Shown piece by piece: positions 43,226 to 54,894 of a stretch of DNA of 64,000 bases (positions are counted from its first letter, which is position 1; each line of letters begins with the position of its first letter). The notes beneath the pieces are model-generated. The model saw only the letters and a program-made list of their open reading frames with translations, was not told the DNA's origin and made no database searches. Source of the stretch: Sambucus nigra (Eukaryota > Streptophyta > Magnoliopsida > Dipsacales > Adoxaceae); contig OX422223.1 in NCBI GenBank assembly GCA_949130495.1, positions 79,888,751 through 79,952,750 on the forward strand. Direction: 5' to 3'. Both the position numbers and the translations under genes were made by a program.

Positions 43226-45308
43226 TAAAAACACTTGTTAAGGTTTTTCATAAACTCCACCTATATCGCTGACTTAACAACGAAAACACTTGTTAAAATT
43301 TGTATTCATAAACTCCACTTATATCGGTGACTTAATAACGAAAACACTTGTTAAGATTTTTCATAAACTCCGCCTATATCGGTGACTTAACAATGAAAAC
43401 ACTTGTTAAGTTTTTTTTTAATAAACTCCACCTATATTGGTGACTTAACAACGAAAACACTTGTTAAGATTTTCATAAACTCCACCTATATCGGTGACTT
43501 AACAACGAAAACACTTGTTAAGATTTTTCATAAACTCCACCTATATCGGTGACCTAACAACGAAAACACTTGTTAAGATTTTTTTCATAAAGTCCACCTA
43601 TATCGGTGACTTAACACGAAAACACTTGTTAAGATTTTCATAAACTCCACCTATATCGGTGACTTAACAATGAAAATACTTGTTAAGGTTTTTCATAAAC
43701 TCCACCTATATCGGTGACTTAACAACGAAAACACATATTAAGATTTTTTTCATAAACTCCATCTATATCGGTGACTTAATAACGAAAACACTTATTAAAG
43801 TTTTTTTCATAAACTCCACCTATATCGGTGACTTAACAACCAAAACACTTGTTAAGATTTTCATAAACTCCACCTACATCGGTGACTTAACAATGAAAAT
43901 ACTTGTTAAGATTTCATAAACTCCTCCTATATCGGTGACTTAACAACAAAAAAACTTGTTAAGATTTTTCATAAACTCCACCTATATCGGTGACTTAACA
44001 ACGAAAACACTTGTTAAGATTTTCTTCATAAACTCCACCTATATCGGTGACTTAACAACGAAAATACTTATTAAGATTTTCATAAATTCCACCAATATCG
44101 GTGACTTAACAATGAAAACACTTATTAAGATTTTTTTTCATAAACTCCACCAAATCGGTGACTTAACAACGAAAACACTTGTTAAGGTTTTTTTCATAAA
44201 CTCCACCTATATCGGTGACTTCACAACGAAAACACTTGTTAAGATTTTACATAAACTCCACCTCTATCGGTGATTTAATAACGAAAACACTTGTTAAGTT
44301 TTTTTTTCATAAACTCCACCTATATCGGTGACTTAACAACGAAAACACTTGTTAAGATTTTTCATAAACTCCACCTATATCGGTGACTTAACAACGAAAA
44401 CACTTGTTAAATTTTTTTCATAAACTCCACCTATATCGGTGACTTAATAACAAAAACACTTGTTAAGATTTTTCATAAACTCCACCTCTATCGGTGATTT
44501 AATAACGAAAACACTTGTTAAGTTTTTTTTTTCATAAACTCCACCTATATCGGTGACTTAACAACGAAAACACTTGTTAAGATTTATCATAAACTCCACC
44601 TATATCGGTGACTTAACAACGAAAACACTTGTTAAGATTTTTCATAAACTCCACCTATATCTGTGACTTAAGAACGAAAACACTTGTTAAGATTTTCATA
44701 AACTCCACCTATATCTGTGACTTATCAATGAAAACACTTGTTAAGGTTTTCATAAACTCCACCTATATCGGTGACTTAACAACGAAAACACTTATTAAGA
44801 TTTTTCATAAACTCCACCTATATCGGTGACTTAACAACGAAAAAACTTGTTAAGGTTTTTTTAATAAACTCCACCTATATTGGTGACTTAACAATGAAAA
44901 CACTCGTTAAGATTTTTCATAAACTCCACCTATATCGGTGACTTAACAACGAAAACACCTGTGAAGATTTTTCATAAACTCCAGCTATATCGGTGACTTA
45001 ACAACGAAAACACTTGTTAAGATTTTTCATAATCTCCACCTATATCGGTGACTTAACAACGAAAGCACTTGTTAAGGTTTTTTAATAAACTCCACCTATA
45101 TCGGTGACTTAACAACGAAAACACTTGTTAAGATTTTTCATAAACTCCACCTATATCGATGACTTAACAACGAAAACACTTGTTAAGATTTTCATAAACT
45201 CCACCTATATTGGTGACTTAACAACGAAAAAACTTTTTAAGATTTTCATAAACTCCACCTATATCGGTGACTTAACAACGAAAACACTTGTTAGGATTTT
45301 TCACGAAC
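43226..45308 (-). repeat. 37-copy minisatellite, ~56-bp unit, hairpin in each unit
   Basis: Head-to-tail units with core CATAAACTCCACCTATATCG followed by GTGACTTAACAACG and AAAACACTTGTTAAG plus a variable T-run (about 4-9 T). I count 37 units over 2083 bp (mean about 56 bp). In most units CTTAACAA and TTGTTAAG form a perfect 8-bp inverted repeat around 9 bases. The array lies between the gag stop and the 3' LTR, the hypervariable 3' untranslated position where Tat/Ogre elements are known to carry tandem repeats. Frames repeating INSTYIGDLTTKT on the plus strand are artefacts of the repeat. Confidence 0.95.
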
Positions 45309-45404
45309 TCATTATTTCCTCTAACTGTCTTTCTTTGGTGCCTTGCCGCCATCTGCTCCCTCGGTGTACCCTAACTATACGGGTTGAGACCTTCCTCCCA
45401 CAGG

Positions 45405-46421
45405 TTATATCGGCTGCCTAAACATCATTGGCACCACCACCGGATTTGGTCGTACCACCAAGGAGATGTTTCTTGCCGCTTTTAAGAACGTCGAAAAAGT
45501 CCCCTCGCGCGTTTCATTAATGATCTGACAGATGTACTCAAGAAGCAGTCCTTCCGCACATATCTGTAATAACTTGGATTCTTTGGTCTCCTCCCTCACA
45601 TCGAGGGATCTTTCCCTGAACGTTCGGACATAGGCCACCACTTCTTCTCCGGATCGTTACTTATCCCTCCCCAGTTAGGTCAAAGTAAACTCATCTTCCG
45701 CCCGAAAGAACTTCTGGATGAATAAAACATGCATCTCTTCCCACGTAGAAACTCTTTTGGGAGCCAAATGAGAATACCAGGTATATGCTTTATCGGTTAA
45801 GGATTTGGAAAAATCCCTCAACCTAAGCTTCTTATTATTACAATGCGCCCCCAAATGTTCAACAAAGCACTTAATGTGCTCCTTCGGGTTCCCACCTTTC
45901 CCTTTGTATTTTTCAAAAATAGGAGGAATATAGTCCTTTGGATAGGGCTCATCGTTGTATTTTTGGGGATAGGGTGTCCAAAAGTCATCGTAAACCAAAG
46001 CTACCTCTCCATCAGATTGCGAGGAGGCTTTCATGAACTTCAGCATCTCTTTCTGCAACTCCTTTCTCATTTCCTTCATGGGTGATGCTACTGGGGTAAC
46101 AGCCAATGACACCATGGGCTGGGTGCCCATTGCATTTGGCACAAACATCACAGTAGGGGCCGTTGAAACTCCTGAGGTTCTCACTGCTGGATTCACAACC
46201 AAGGGTGTGCTTGCTGGGACCATTCTCGCAACACCTGCACCTGGTGCGGCCGTTGGAGTTACCCCTGGTGTTATGAAGGCATTAGCCTCCAATCCTCCCA
46301 CTATAGTTGAAGATATTAGAGTTTGTAAAAACTCATAAAACTTGCTCATGAGGAGCGCGACTTGAGTGGGTCCCAACCCCGAACTCGTGGAAGGTTGTGT
46401 CACCCCCAGAACGCCTGACAT
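45405..46421 (-). pseudogene. Gag of the Tat-lineage gag-only element
   Basis: Minus-strand frame from MSGVLGVTQPSTSSG at 46421: an N-terminal region rich in Ala, Val, Pro and Thr, then the retrotransposon gag domain with YPKDYIPPIFEKYKGKG, PKEHIKCFVEHLGAHC, SLTDKAYTWYSHLAP and WEEMHVLFIQKFF. Two stops at 45675-45677 and 45657-45659 interrupt it; the same frame then continues (VVAYVRTFRERSLDVREETK ... EGTFSTFLKAARN) to about 45405. It would be about 339 residues without the stops. There is no zinc knuckle and no protease. Start chosen as the first ATG after the primer site. Confidence 0.85.
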
Positions 46422-46572
46422 CGCCAGAATCGGAGGTACCTCTACTCAAGGAGCGCCATCCCTTAGGGCCTTTAGTTCTCTCGTAGATTGTTCTTCATTA
46501 TGTTGGATGTCATAAAATTTGAGCCTTCGATTAACACTATCTTGCCCCATACTCCTTATTTAGAATAATGCC

Positions 46573-46590
46573 TCCCCAGCGGAGTCGCCA
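46573..46590 (-). promoter_or_regulatory. Tat/Ogre-type primer-binding site
   Basis: Minus strand TGGCGACTCCGCTGGGGA, two bases after the LTR end at 46593. This matches the form I know from Ogre/Tat elements (tRNA-Arg type). A two-mismatch version occurs on the plus strand at 48550-48567. Confidence 0.85.
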
Positions 46591-46592
46591 AA

Positions 46593-47782
46593 TATAAGAG
46601 GGTACTTTAGATTATAGATAGATGGAGGCGTAACCCCTTTGAAGTATGGTGATGATAATCTAATTGGTCAACACTTTGGGTTAATGATAGGACATACAAA
46701 CTCAAATCCCAATGAAGATAAGACTCAGTCTAAAGTCACAAATCTTTCGTGTATAACTCAGGAGATAGTAATGAACTTATAAGTAACTTAGATAGAGGGA
46801 GAGAGAAGTAAGCACCCTAGATACACCTTGGTAGGCAAGAAGAAACACACTAAACACCCTCAAGAATCTCTGTCAAGTATTAAAAGCTTCGTAATAAATA
46901 ACAATGGTGAGTGAGTAAACTTTCTGGTTTTGCAATAACTCTCACTGATGTGTATTCTCTCTAGCAATAACTCATGAACTCTCAAAAGATCATCCTCTCC
47001 TCAAGGGTGGTTGGGGTCCTTAAATATCCCCCACACCATCCTTGAGGCAACTCAGTCATTAAAGACTATTAAGACATCCCTCATACTTTATGTCACAGCA
47101 TTAATTGCCTGATGCACTAGTTGTCTCCACGTCATAAAAATTAAATGCCAAGACATGCCTTTTGCCTAACCATTGTGTGTCAGTGGGCTGTTGTCGTAGA
47201 GGTGGCTCACCAACTGCCTAACTGCCCCAAATACCACGGTGGTTTGCTCAAGTGCATGTTTGACATTGTTTAGTTGTCTAGTGACATCACCTATAGTAGG
47301 TGTGACATTAAGTAGAGGGTTGTTTGGTTCAAAACTCAACGCCCGATGGAACTCGAAGCTGCTTCGTCCGAGGTTCCATGGTCAGGGTCCTTCGATGTTT
47401 TAGCAGGTGTATCTAAGATGGTTGGGACGATCCCCAACGATGCCTCACTTCTAGATCCTCCAAACCAAGTCCCTCTAAAGTTCTCGTGGTGAGGTCATTC
47501 GGTAGAGCATGAAAGCTCTCCCAGGCCCTGCCAAGCCTAGTCTCTCGCGAGTACCGTTTGACCTCACACTAAAACTCATTATTATTCTCGTTACATCATT
47601 AAAACCATTATAGCTTATAGTCAATATAAACAAAGATACAATATGACTAATACAACAAGCTAAAATACAAGTTGTCATGCTGAGCTGCCTCGCTTGAGCT
47701 GCCACGGTGCCTTAATCCCTAAAACACTGTTGCTAATGCGGAATTACCTATAATCTAAAATTACCTTCAATCTCCCTCTACA
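46593..47782 (-). mobile_element. 5' LTR of the gag-only Tat-lineage element
   Basis: Minus-strand start TGTAGAGGGAGATTGAAGG at 47782, end CCCTCTTATA at 46593 (the 3' LTR keeps TTACA, so this copy has an ACA-to-ATA change). Followed directly by the primer site. Confidence 0.9.
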
Positions 47783-47879
47783 AATGGATCCAATTTAAAA
47801 CTATCCTATGACATAAATGTTTTTTTTCGGAATTGAGCGAAAACTACAAAGGACTCAATTGAAAATTTGTGTCCTTACA
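47783..47879 (-). mobile_element. First 97 bp of the copy M2 LTR
   Basis: Minus-strand start TGTAAGGACACAAATTTTCA at 47879; continues the LTR interrupted at 41429. The first five bases of the interval repeat the AATGG target site. Confidence 0.85.
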
Positions 47880-48548
47880 CAACCCATTAAGATCGTTCTC
47901 ACTCTCACCCTTGGGCTATGTAGGCATCTTAGATAATTCTCAAGACTCAAGTCCTCCCTTATGCACGTTTATAACATTGTGTTCCTATTATATATATATA
48001 TATATATATATCCTTAATGAATGTCATATTATTGCATACTTGTGTTTCATCCGATATATACATTCATTCTTCCATAACGACTTGTGATTCGACAAACACT
48101 CTTACTATCTTTCAAATTATTATTTTTGGGAACACTCCTAAGGATGAATTCACTCCATCCTTTTCCATGGCGCGAGTTGAATGATTCCATTCTTCATCAA
48201 TATTATGCACATAAGCACACACTTCACGAAGTCTAACATGAAAAGATTAACACATGCCATAAGAGACCAAAATGGCAGGATGGGTGCCTAACACCTTCCC
48301 ATTTCGTTAGTCACTGGACCTTTGAACTACTTGGTTTCTCAAGCTTCAGTATTTTCTTTGAAGACATTCTCTCGAGGCGACAACATTTCTTTTACCTGTT
48401 TTGTGCAAATAAGCTGGCGACTCTAATTCTACACATTATCCCACATTGACGATGGTCGAGCGCATCGAGAAAGGGCATAATCACATGTGCGCGCCGAAGG
48501 GAACCCCAAAATAAGCAGAGAAAGGGTAAGCCCCTTGGGATGGCCACA
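47880..48548 (+). mobile_element. Probable 3' part of a Tat/Ogre-like LTR (plus)
   Basis: Contains GGTGCCTAACACCTTCCCAT at about 48284, a phrase I associate with Tat-lineage LTR ends, and ends GGATGGCCACA just before a primer site. The LTR start is not visible; family A copy M2 abuts at 47880. A (TA)n run lies at 47988-48011. No gene. Confidence 0.55.
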
Positions 48549-48549
48549 G

Positions 48550-48567
48550 TGGCAACTCCGCTAGGGA
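48550..48567 (+). promoter_or_regulatory. Tat/Ogre-type primer-binding site (plus)
   Basis: TGGCAACTCCGCTAGGGA, two transitions (G to A) from the site at 46590-46573. It marks the start of an internal region running rightwards. Confidence 0.75.
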
Positions 48568-49122
48568 GTTTTTAATAGGACTAGACTCTATTTCAATATA
48601 AGTATTATTCTTGTCTACATGTGTGCATAAGCACCTACCTGTATGTTACCTTTTCTCCTTTATCTACTTTTTGTGTATATCTACCTCATGTATATATCAC
48701 TCTTCACTCACTTATACACTTCACACACTTTTATACACTCTCAATGTATACTTCACACACTTACACTTGCATATAAATTCATTTCCACTCATATTCTTCA
48801 CACATAACATAGAAAATCCATGCCTAGGCTTCACTAGCACACTTGTAGTTGATCCTTGTATGGTCTCATTACCGCACACACTCACTTGTATATATTCACA
48901 TGTCACTCACTCACTCACATGTGTATAACCATCCTTACCTATCACCATGATTGCTATAATCTTCATGCTCCATGCTAGATTTACTTTGCATGATACTTGA
49001 ACATACTCCCCCATTAGTTTAGTACTCCCCTTACTCATCATGCAAATAAAAATACACTCTTTCCATAATATACTAATCAAGAGTCATGCATTTTTTCACA
49101 CTACATCACCAAGAGCATGGCA
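48568..49122 (+). other. Leader of the outer Tat/Ogre-like element
   Basis: Non-coding, with CACTCAC-type low-complexity stretches at 48700-48925. It ends at the copia insertion (ATATT target 49123-49127) and should resume at 61369. No gene recognised; the frame at 48611-48928 is compositional. Confidence 0.5.
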
Positions 49123-49127
49123 ATATT

Positions 49128-49788
49128 TGAAGTCCCTATATAGAGCACTCTTAGGGCTTGTGTTTCATGCTTTAGCTATATCGGACTTCATCTAGTTGGA
49201 CGGGAATTTTGAAAAAATATTTGTGTAATCTAGGATTGTGTGTCTCCCTATCGACGCCAAGCTCTCCTCGTTTATATACATCAAATGAGCACTCGATTCA
49301 GTCCGCCTTCTCAAGAAAAAGGTATTTCTCATTTTGTATGGCTCATAGGAATTTCTGTCACGTAGGACACGAAACCACATTGCATGTGCATGTTACTTAT
49401 CATATGTTATGATGATGTTTTGTTTCGTCATAATAATTTTTTTTTCAAAAACTTTAATTAAAGTTTTCATAAGAAAAATATTTCTGCTAAAAATAAAAAA
49501 TTTCATTATTGTGTGATCATCTGTTGTGCGTGTCTTTCTTATATATATAATATATATATATGTGGCTACATACCCACGTTGCATCTTATATATTTATACA
49601 TTTGGTTATATCTTAAAGAGGTATGTTAACATATGTGCACATGTTAAATATGTTATTATATATATTCGTGCCTATCATCTTATATATGTGTATGGCATCT
49701 TGTATGCGCGGCCCTTAGGAGCTACAAGTCACAGTGTTGGCCTGTGTATGTTTGACCGCATATATGTGGATGTATGTTAATATGTATA

Positions 49789-49819
<31 letters not shown>

Positions 49820-52099
49820 GATTGAGATAAGCCTCCATGTTTTTTTGACCTTTTGGGCTTTCACGATTGACTTGGCAAAAGGTTGTCCCATAGCTTTATA
49901 TGTTATAGTAACTGATTGAGTGTGTTTATATATTAGTTTATGTAAGCATATCTTTTATTTGTTTATATATTAGCTTTGGTGATATGACCGTGTCAGGTCA
50001 TTTATGAACTTAGGAAACTATAGGCAAACCTTTTTGGATTTTGGCGTGTTTCCCTGATTTAGGCAGTTGTGTCCCATCAATTTTTTAAGCTGATATTTCA
50101 AATGTTACTCGTAACAGCTGGCTTCCATAAATGTCTTCCACAGCCCACGGTTTTCTCTAAGACCGAAAGTGGTCTTTTGTAAAACAACACCGTGTGTCAC
50201 TTTTGCCCAACGGTAATTTTTTTAATGCTTTACAACTGGATTCTTATCCACATTTTTCTGCCCACGATTTTTAGTAAAACCAAAGATGGTTTTGCCTTTG
50301 ACATATTATGTACACACTGCGTACGTTAGCTGGCTTTCTACGTGTTAAATATTTAAGGCTACATTTTGTGTTTCTTTTACAACCTCTAGATTACTTTTAA
50401 TCTACGGCTGTGTATATATCTTTCACAATCCTTGTGACTTCTTTCAGCCCAATCAGACTGGTTCTCTTTTGGATATAAATACAGATCTTGTGTCTTCATT
50501 TTTCACAACCGAGATAATTCATTTTTGAGCAAAAATTATGCCAAATTTTTTTTTGAGAGATAGATTATACACCAATACTTTTCAGAGATAAATCTTTTGT
50601 GTGTTCTTAAAATGCCATTGCTGAGTCTCAAAACCTTGTTGTGGATTCAAGCGTGGATGCTTTTATTTTCAAAGTCTCTCATCTCAGATCTTGTTGATTT
50701 TTCATTCTGAAAAATCTGGTTGTAAGTGTTCTTATTGTTGTTCTTATTTTACTTGTATTTTCATATCTGGTTTTTGCTAGATCAAAAATATTTGTGTAGT
50801 GTTCTGCTGAAATATAGTTTATATATATATAAACACTACACACACTAACAACTGCTAGTGATCTTTATTGTTTAAAACATTTTGTTTTAAATTTTCAAGG
50901 AATCTGGTACATAATAGAAAACATTATTTCTGGTTTAGTTATTTAAACCTAGGCTTCTTGAAACCTAGTTTGAGAGTAAGAACTTCCTGATTTTCTATAT
51001 TGAAATAAATTTTCGAAATCTATTCTTTCTTTATTCAGCACTGCATGTAGAAGAATTTATCATATTCTAAATTGTTAAAACTTTTCAAGTTGTTTTGTGG
51101 TATTATATTAGATTAACATCTATTTTAATCTAAATATTCGTTTTAACAGTTACATGATATTTTCAGTCTTGATTCTTGTGTGAATATGATATCTTGCTTG
51201 TTTAAGTGATTTTCAGGATCTGTTTCATATCATATCACTCACACGTATTCTATCATGTTATAATCACGTAGACACATTTTTGTATGTGAATATTTGAACA
51301 AGTCTAGTGTTTGAGTTTGATAGAAAGAAAAGAAAGTTTTTCAAAACTGAATTGAAAGTCAAGAAGACTTGACTTGATTTGAATGACATAAGACTTGCGA
51401 AGATATATATAGGAAATATAATTGGTTGCATTGCATTCTGTGTGTACTCATTAAGTGTGAGTGTGTATTCATATAGGATAGTACACCACACACTATCACT
51501 TCACTAGAAACTAAAACAATAGGCACTGAGCTAATGTTGAGCTAGAAGAGCAAAAAGGAGAGGCTGAGAAGTGTAGAACGCAAGAACAAGCGAGGACAGA
51601 ATTAAAAAGAGAACAGAATAAGCAACCAGGTAGGATTCTTGGCCGAGTGGGGTAATCCCTATATCTTTCTTCTTTATTTGTCGAGTTTTTTGTTTGTAAA
51701 TCGTCCCTATTGATTTATTGTTTTAGTATAAGTAGATTAGGTAACTCCTAGAGGAGTTCGTCGTTTTTCCCAGGGAAAGGTTTTTGCGACGTAAAATAAA
51801 CACAGTGTGCCTTATATTTCTCGTATATCACTTTACATGAAAAAGTAGGTTTAACTAAATAAAAACTCGCCTAAAACTGAATTGTTTATTATTTTTGTAA
51901 ATCACCTTGATTTAAAAAGATAATAATTTGGACTGTTAATTAACTTTGAAAATCATATTCATTTTAATAAAGTTAACAAATTAAGTGAAAGTTTAATTTT
52001 GTCCCCTAAAGGATAACATCGTTAACTTGTAGGTATTAGGGGTTTATTCGACAAATAAGTTTACTTCCGCATGAAAAGTCTATTGCAGCCACACTCTCA
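49128..52099 (+). mobile_element. Family C 5' LTR
   Basis: TGAAGTCCCTATATAG ... CACACTCTCA. A terminal inverted stem pairs TGAAGTCC with GGACTTCA (49183-49190). TATAAATA at 50475-50482 is a good TATA-box candidate, with the transcript start expected shortly downstream. An (AT)n run near 49789-49813 is the site where the 3' LTR took up a MITE. Frames inside the LTR appear in both copies and carry no domain. Confidence 0.95.
50475..50482 (+). promoter_or_regulatory. Candidate LTR TATA box
   Basis: TATAAATA within GATATAAATACAGATCTTG, conserved in the 3' LTR at 59739-59746. Position in mid-LTR and conservation between copies are the only support. Confidence 0.5.
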
Positions 52100-52101
52100 A
52101 G

Positions 52102-52113
52102 TGGTATCAGAGC
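52102..52113 (+). promoter_or_regulatory. tRNA-iMet primer-binding site (family C)
   Basis: TGGTATCAGAGC two bases after the 5' LTR; complementary to the 3' end of initiator methionine tRNA, standard for copia elements. Confidence 0.95.
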
Positions 52114-52172
52114 TAGACATTAAAAAGATTCTTTTTCAAAACTTTTGTCAAACTCATTTTACCTAGTTAACT

Positions 52173-54123
52173 ATGGATGATTCAAGTCAATTACTTAGGC
52201 TTGGTAATTTTTGTAGACCTCCTATTTTTTATGGCTCAAATTTTTCATACTGGAAAGTTAGAGTGGTTGCATTTATTCAAGGCACTTTAGGAGATGATGT
52301 GTGGGACTTGATTGAAAATGGATATAGGTACCCCAATACTCTTATAGCAGAAGGTAGCACTATCTTTAGAAAGCTTAAAACTACTGAATTAAATGATGGT
52401 CAGAAAAAGATAAGCAATTTCAATAATAAGGGCAAGAATGCGATTTTCATGAGTGTGAGTGAAAATGAATTGAAACGTATATGTCACTGCACTACTAGTA
52501 AGGATGCTTGGGATACTTTAGTAATAGCACATGAAGGCGATGCTAGGGTAAAAAGATGCAAAACTCAAATGTTTATTCAACAGTACAATATGCTTGTTAT
52601 GAAAGATAACGAACCATTTGATGATTTCTATATGCGTTTGACTGATATTATTACCCAATTGAATGCTAATGATGTAGAATATACTGATCAGGAAGTGTGT
52701 GCTAAGATTTTGAGATCCCTTGCCCCTAGGTTTGATCATAAACGTTATATCATTGAAGAAATAAATGATCGCTATCTCACGCCTGAATTGCTTAGCTCTA
52801 AATTGAGAACTATGGAACTTAAAACAACTTTTAGGAAAACTCTTACTTCTTATGCTAAAAATGATCTGACTAATTCTTCTAAAGTTGCGTTTAAAACTGT
52901 CTATCGGATGACATTGATGAGATTGACAGTCAACTTGCACTTATGTCTTCCCAATTTAAGAAAATCTTGAAGCATAGAAATTCTATTGCCAAAAGACGTA
53001 TGCAAGTGAATAATCAATCTCGTCAGTCCAATCGACCCCATAACATAAATTCTAAAGTAAAGGTTGATCATGATAGTTCCATTTGTAAGGTTGATAAATC
53101 GAAAATGGCTTGTCACAATTGTGGTAAACTTGGACATTTCATTGCTGAATGTAGATCCAAACCACAGTCTAGGTATCCTAAGACACATAAGGCAAACATT
53201 ACTAAAACTTGGGATGATTCCTCTGATTCTGAATCAGAAGAAGATCAAGATGAATCTGAATCTAATTACCTTGCGTTTTTAGGAGAGGTTTATGACTGTT
53301 GTGGAGATATATATCTAGCTGGAATGTCTGATTCTGAAGATGATTCTGATTCTGATGATGTGTTTGATTTAATTATTGCTTCTAAATCTTTATTGGATAG
53401 TCAACCTTCAATGCTAAAATTATCTTCTCCATTTGATGCTAAACGTGCATATTTGTGTGAGACTAAGTCTTAAGATTACAACAATTCACACACATACACG
53501 GAGAATAATGGAAATTTTGTTGCCTATGATGATTATGTAGAATTGTATGTGAGGACCTTGCAAAATAGACAAGAATTATCTAATCTGGTTAAATTGCTTA
53601 GTGAGTCCCTAGAGAATCAATATAAGATAACTCAACAAAATTCTGTGGAAATGTGAAATGTCAAAAATGATTTTGAAAAACAGTCACTTGAATTTGAAAT
53701 TCAGATTACGACATTAAATGAAAATCTGACTTCTTTAGAAGAAAAATATAATGCTGCACTTTTGCAAGTTGAAAAGTCTAAAGATGTTTGTGAAACTGCC
53801 TTTAAAATGTGTCGTAGTCGTGACATAAAATTTTTTGACCTTGAAGAATTGATTGATGTCCAACGTCATCATGGTGATACGAGAGGGTTTGTTTATGATG
53901 GTCCTATTACGAAAATAAATGATTTTTCAAAACTAGTCCTCTTTGTTAAGGCCAAAGAAGAAATGGTTCTTCCGTTGGAAAGCAAGTCATATGAAAAAAC
54001 CAAAGGAAAACAAGTGTTAATTGAAAATGACTTTGAAAGTGACATTGATTACTTCATTGAGAATTTTGTTGATGCCTCTACTTCTAGATACTGTCCTCTG
54101 CTAAGAGACTTTCTAGAAATCTT
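52173..54123 (+). pseudogene. Family C gag
   Basis: ATG at 52173, 60 bases after the primer site. N-terminal gag domain: RPPIFYGSNFSYWKVRVVAF, MSVSENELKRICHCTTSKDA, FDDFYMRLTDIITQLN and LRSLAPRFDHKRY. Near 52900 the frame shifts by one, then continues with a knuckle (CHNCGKLGHFIAEC, intact), acidic serine-rich repeats (SDSEDDSDSDDVFDL) and a coiled coil (ITTLNENLTSLEEKYNAALL). Stops at 53471-53473 (TAA) and 53654-53656 (TGA). Gag packages the element RNA. The long acidic and coiled-coil extension after the knuckle is typical of Sirevirus gag. Confidence 0.9.
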
Positions 54124-54894
54124 ATGTCCAATTCTTGTAAGCAATCTGAAACAGGTTTTTCTAGAAAATATCGTAATTCTGGCCTTCCTACGTCAAGTAA
54201 ATTCTGCACCTTTTGTGATGTTTTTGGACACCAAAATTGTGAGTGCCAAAGGATTCCAAATAAAAATGACAATTTTTACTTTAACCCCAGAAGTTGGAGA
54301 TTTGGTTATAAAACCTCGAACCGCAGTGGATCATTTCATTATTTTAGTAAGCCTAGAACTTGGACCAATTGCAAATCAAAACCATTGGGCAAATACTTTT
54401 TTGAATCCAATATTTTGGCACAAAACAAATTTAAAACAGTGCCTATTTCGATCAGATCTGATGATCTAGGACCCCAGCCAAAACATTCGAATTTAAAATC
54501 TTTTGTAGTCTTAACAGCCCTACGCTGTGAGATGCATAGTGTTAGTTGGTACTTAGACAGTGGGTGTTCGCGTCATATGACGGGTGATATTACCGAACTA
54601 AAGGATTTTGTTCATTATAAAGGTGGAAACGTTACCCTTGGAGATGGTAAGACCTCCCAAGTCATTGGCAAAGGCATTCTTAATGAAAAGGGTTTACCCA
54701 ATGTTAATGATGCGTTATTAGTTCGAGGAATGAGAGCTAATTTGCTATCCATTAGTCAGTTTTGTGATAATGGTTGCCAAGTTAAATTTTCAAAAACCTC
54801 CTGCGATGTTTTGACTAAAACGGGAGAAGATTACATAAAAGGCAATCATACCACGACTGTTACAAAGCTTCTAGCTCTTTGTCTTGTAATGTGA
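54124..54894 (+). pseudogene. Family C gag tail and aspartic protease
   Basis: In a different frame from the preceding coiled coil. It begins with a second knuckle, CTFCDVFGHQNCEC (about 54205), then aromatic-rich linker sequence and the protease: WYLDSGCSRHMTGD with the catalytic DSG (about 54550), LGDGKTSQVIGKG and LLSISQFCDNG. The protease cuts the polyprotein. Active-site residues are intact. The integrase lies in yet another frame starting at about 54879, so one or two frameshifts separate the domains in this copy. Confidence 0.9.

Larger units (their letters stand above)
41430..47782 (-). mobile_element. Complete gag-only Tat-lineage element with tandem array (minus)
   Basis: A 6353-bp element flanked by the target duplication AATGG (41425-41429 and 47783-47787), inserted in the LTR of copy M2. 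Minus-strand order: 5' LTR 47782-46593 (1190 bp), primer site 46590-46573, gag 46421 to about 45405, a 37-unit minisatellite 45308-43226, repeated non-coding sequence 43215-42624, 3' LTR 42623-41430 (1194 bp). There is no protease, RT, RNase H or integrase. I count roughly 25-30 differences in the first 345 bp of the two LTRs, so it is moderately old. This is the architecture described for TR-GAG non-autonomous elements. Confidence 0.9.
38442..47879 (-). mobile_element. Family A copy M2 (minus), LTR split by a Tat-lineage element
   Basis: 5' LTR 47879-39919 (about 1.6 kb once the 6.36-kb insertion and its duplication are removed), primer site 39915-39904, gag from 39862, truncated at the G15 junction. 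The LTR pieces join cleanly: 41429 ends ...GATTGAATGG and 47783 resumes AATGGATCC..., matching the LTR1 sequence GGCTTGGATGGATATG. The flank at 47880-47884 is CAACC; the partner is lost. Confidence 0.85.

Noticed and set aside
43226..45308. Regular repeats with spacers, superficially like a CRISPR array
   Set aside because: The whole unit, including the would-be spacer, repeats; spacers are not unique and the context is a plant retroelement.
43680..45421. Plus-strand reading frames repeating INSTYIGDLTTKT
   Set aside because: They are translations of the minisatellite on the strand opposite to gag; frame openness follows the repeat period, not selection.
48611..48928. 105-residue frame rich in Ser, Leu, Tyr and His
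   Set aside because: Compositional frame from CACTCAC/CTTCACAC low-complexity DNA in the leader of the outer element.
52102..52113. tRNA-like sequence near the LTR
   Set aside because: It is the 12-base primer-binding site, not a tRNA gene; no cloverleaf surrounds it.
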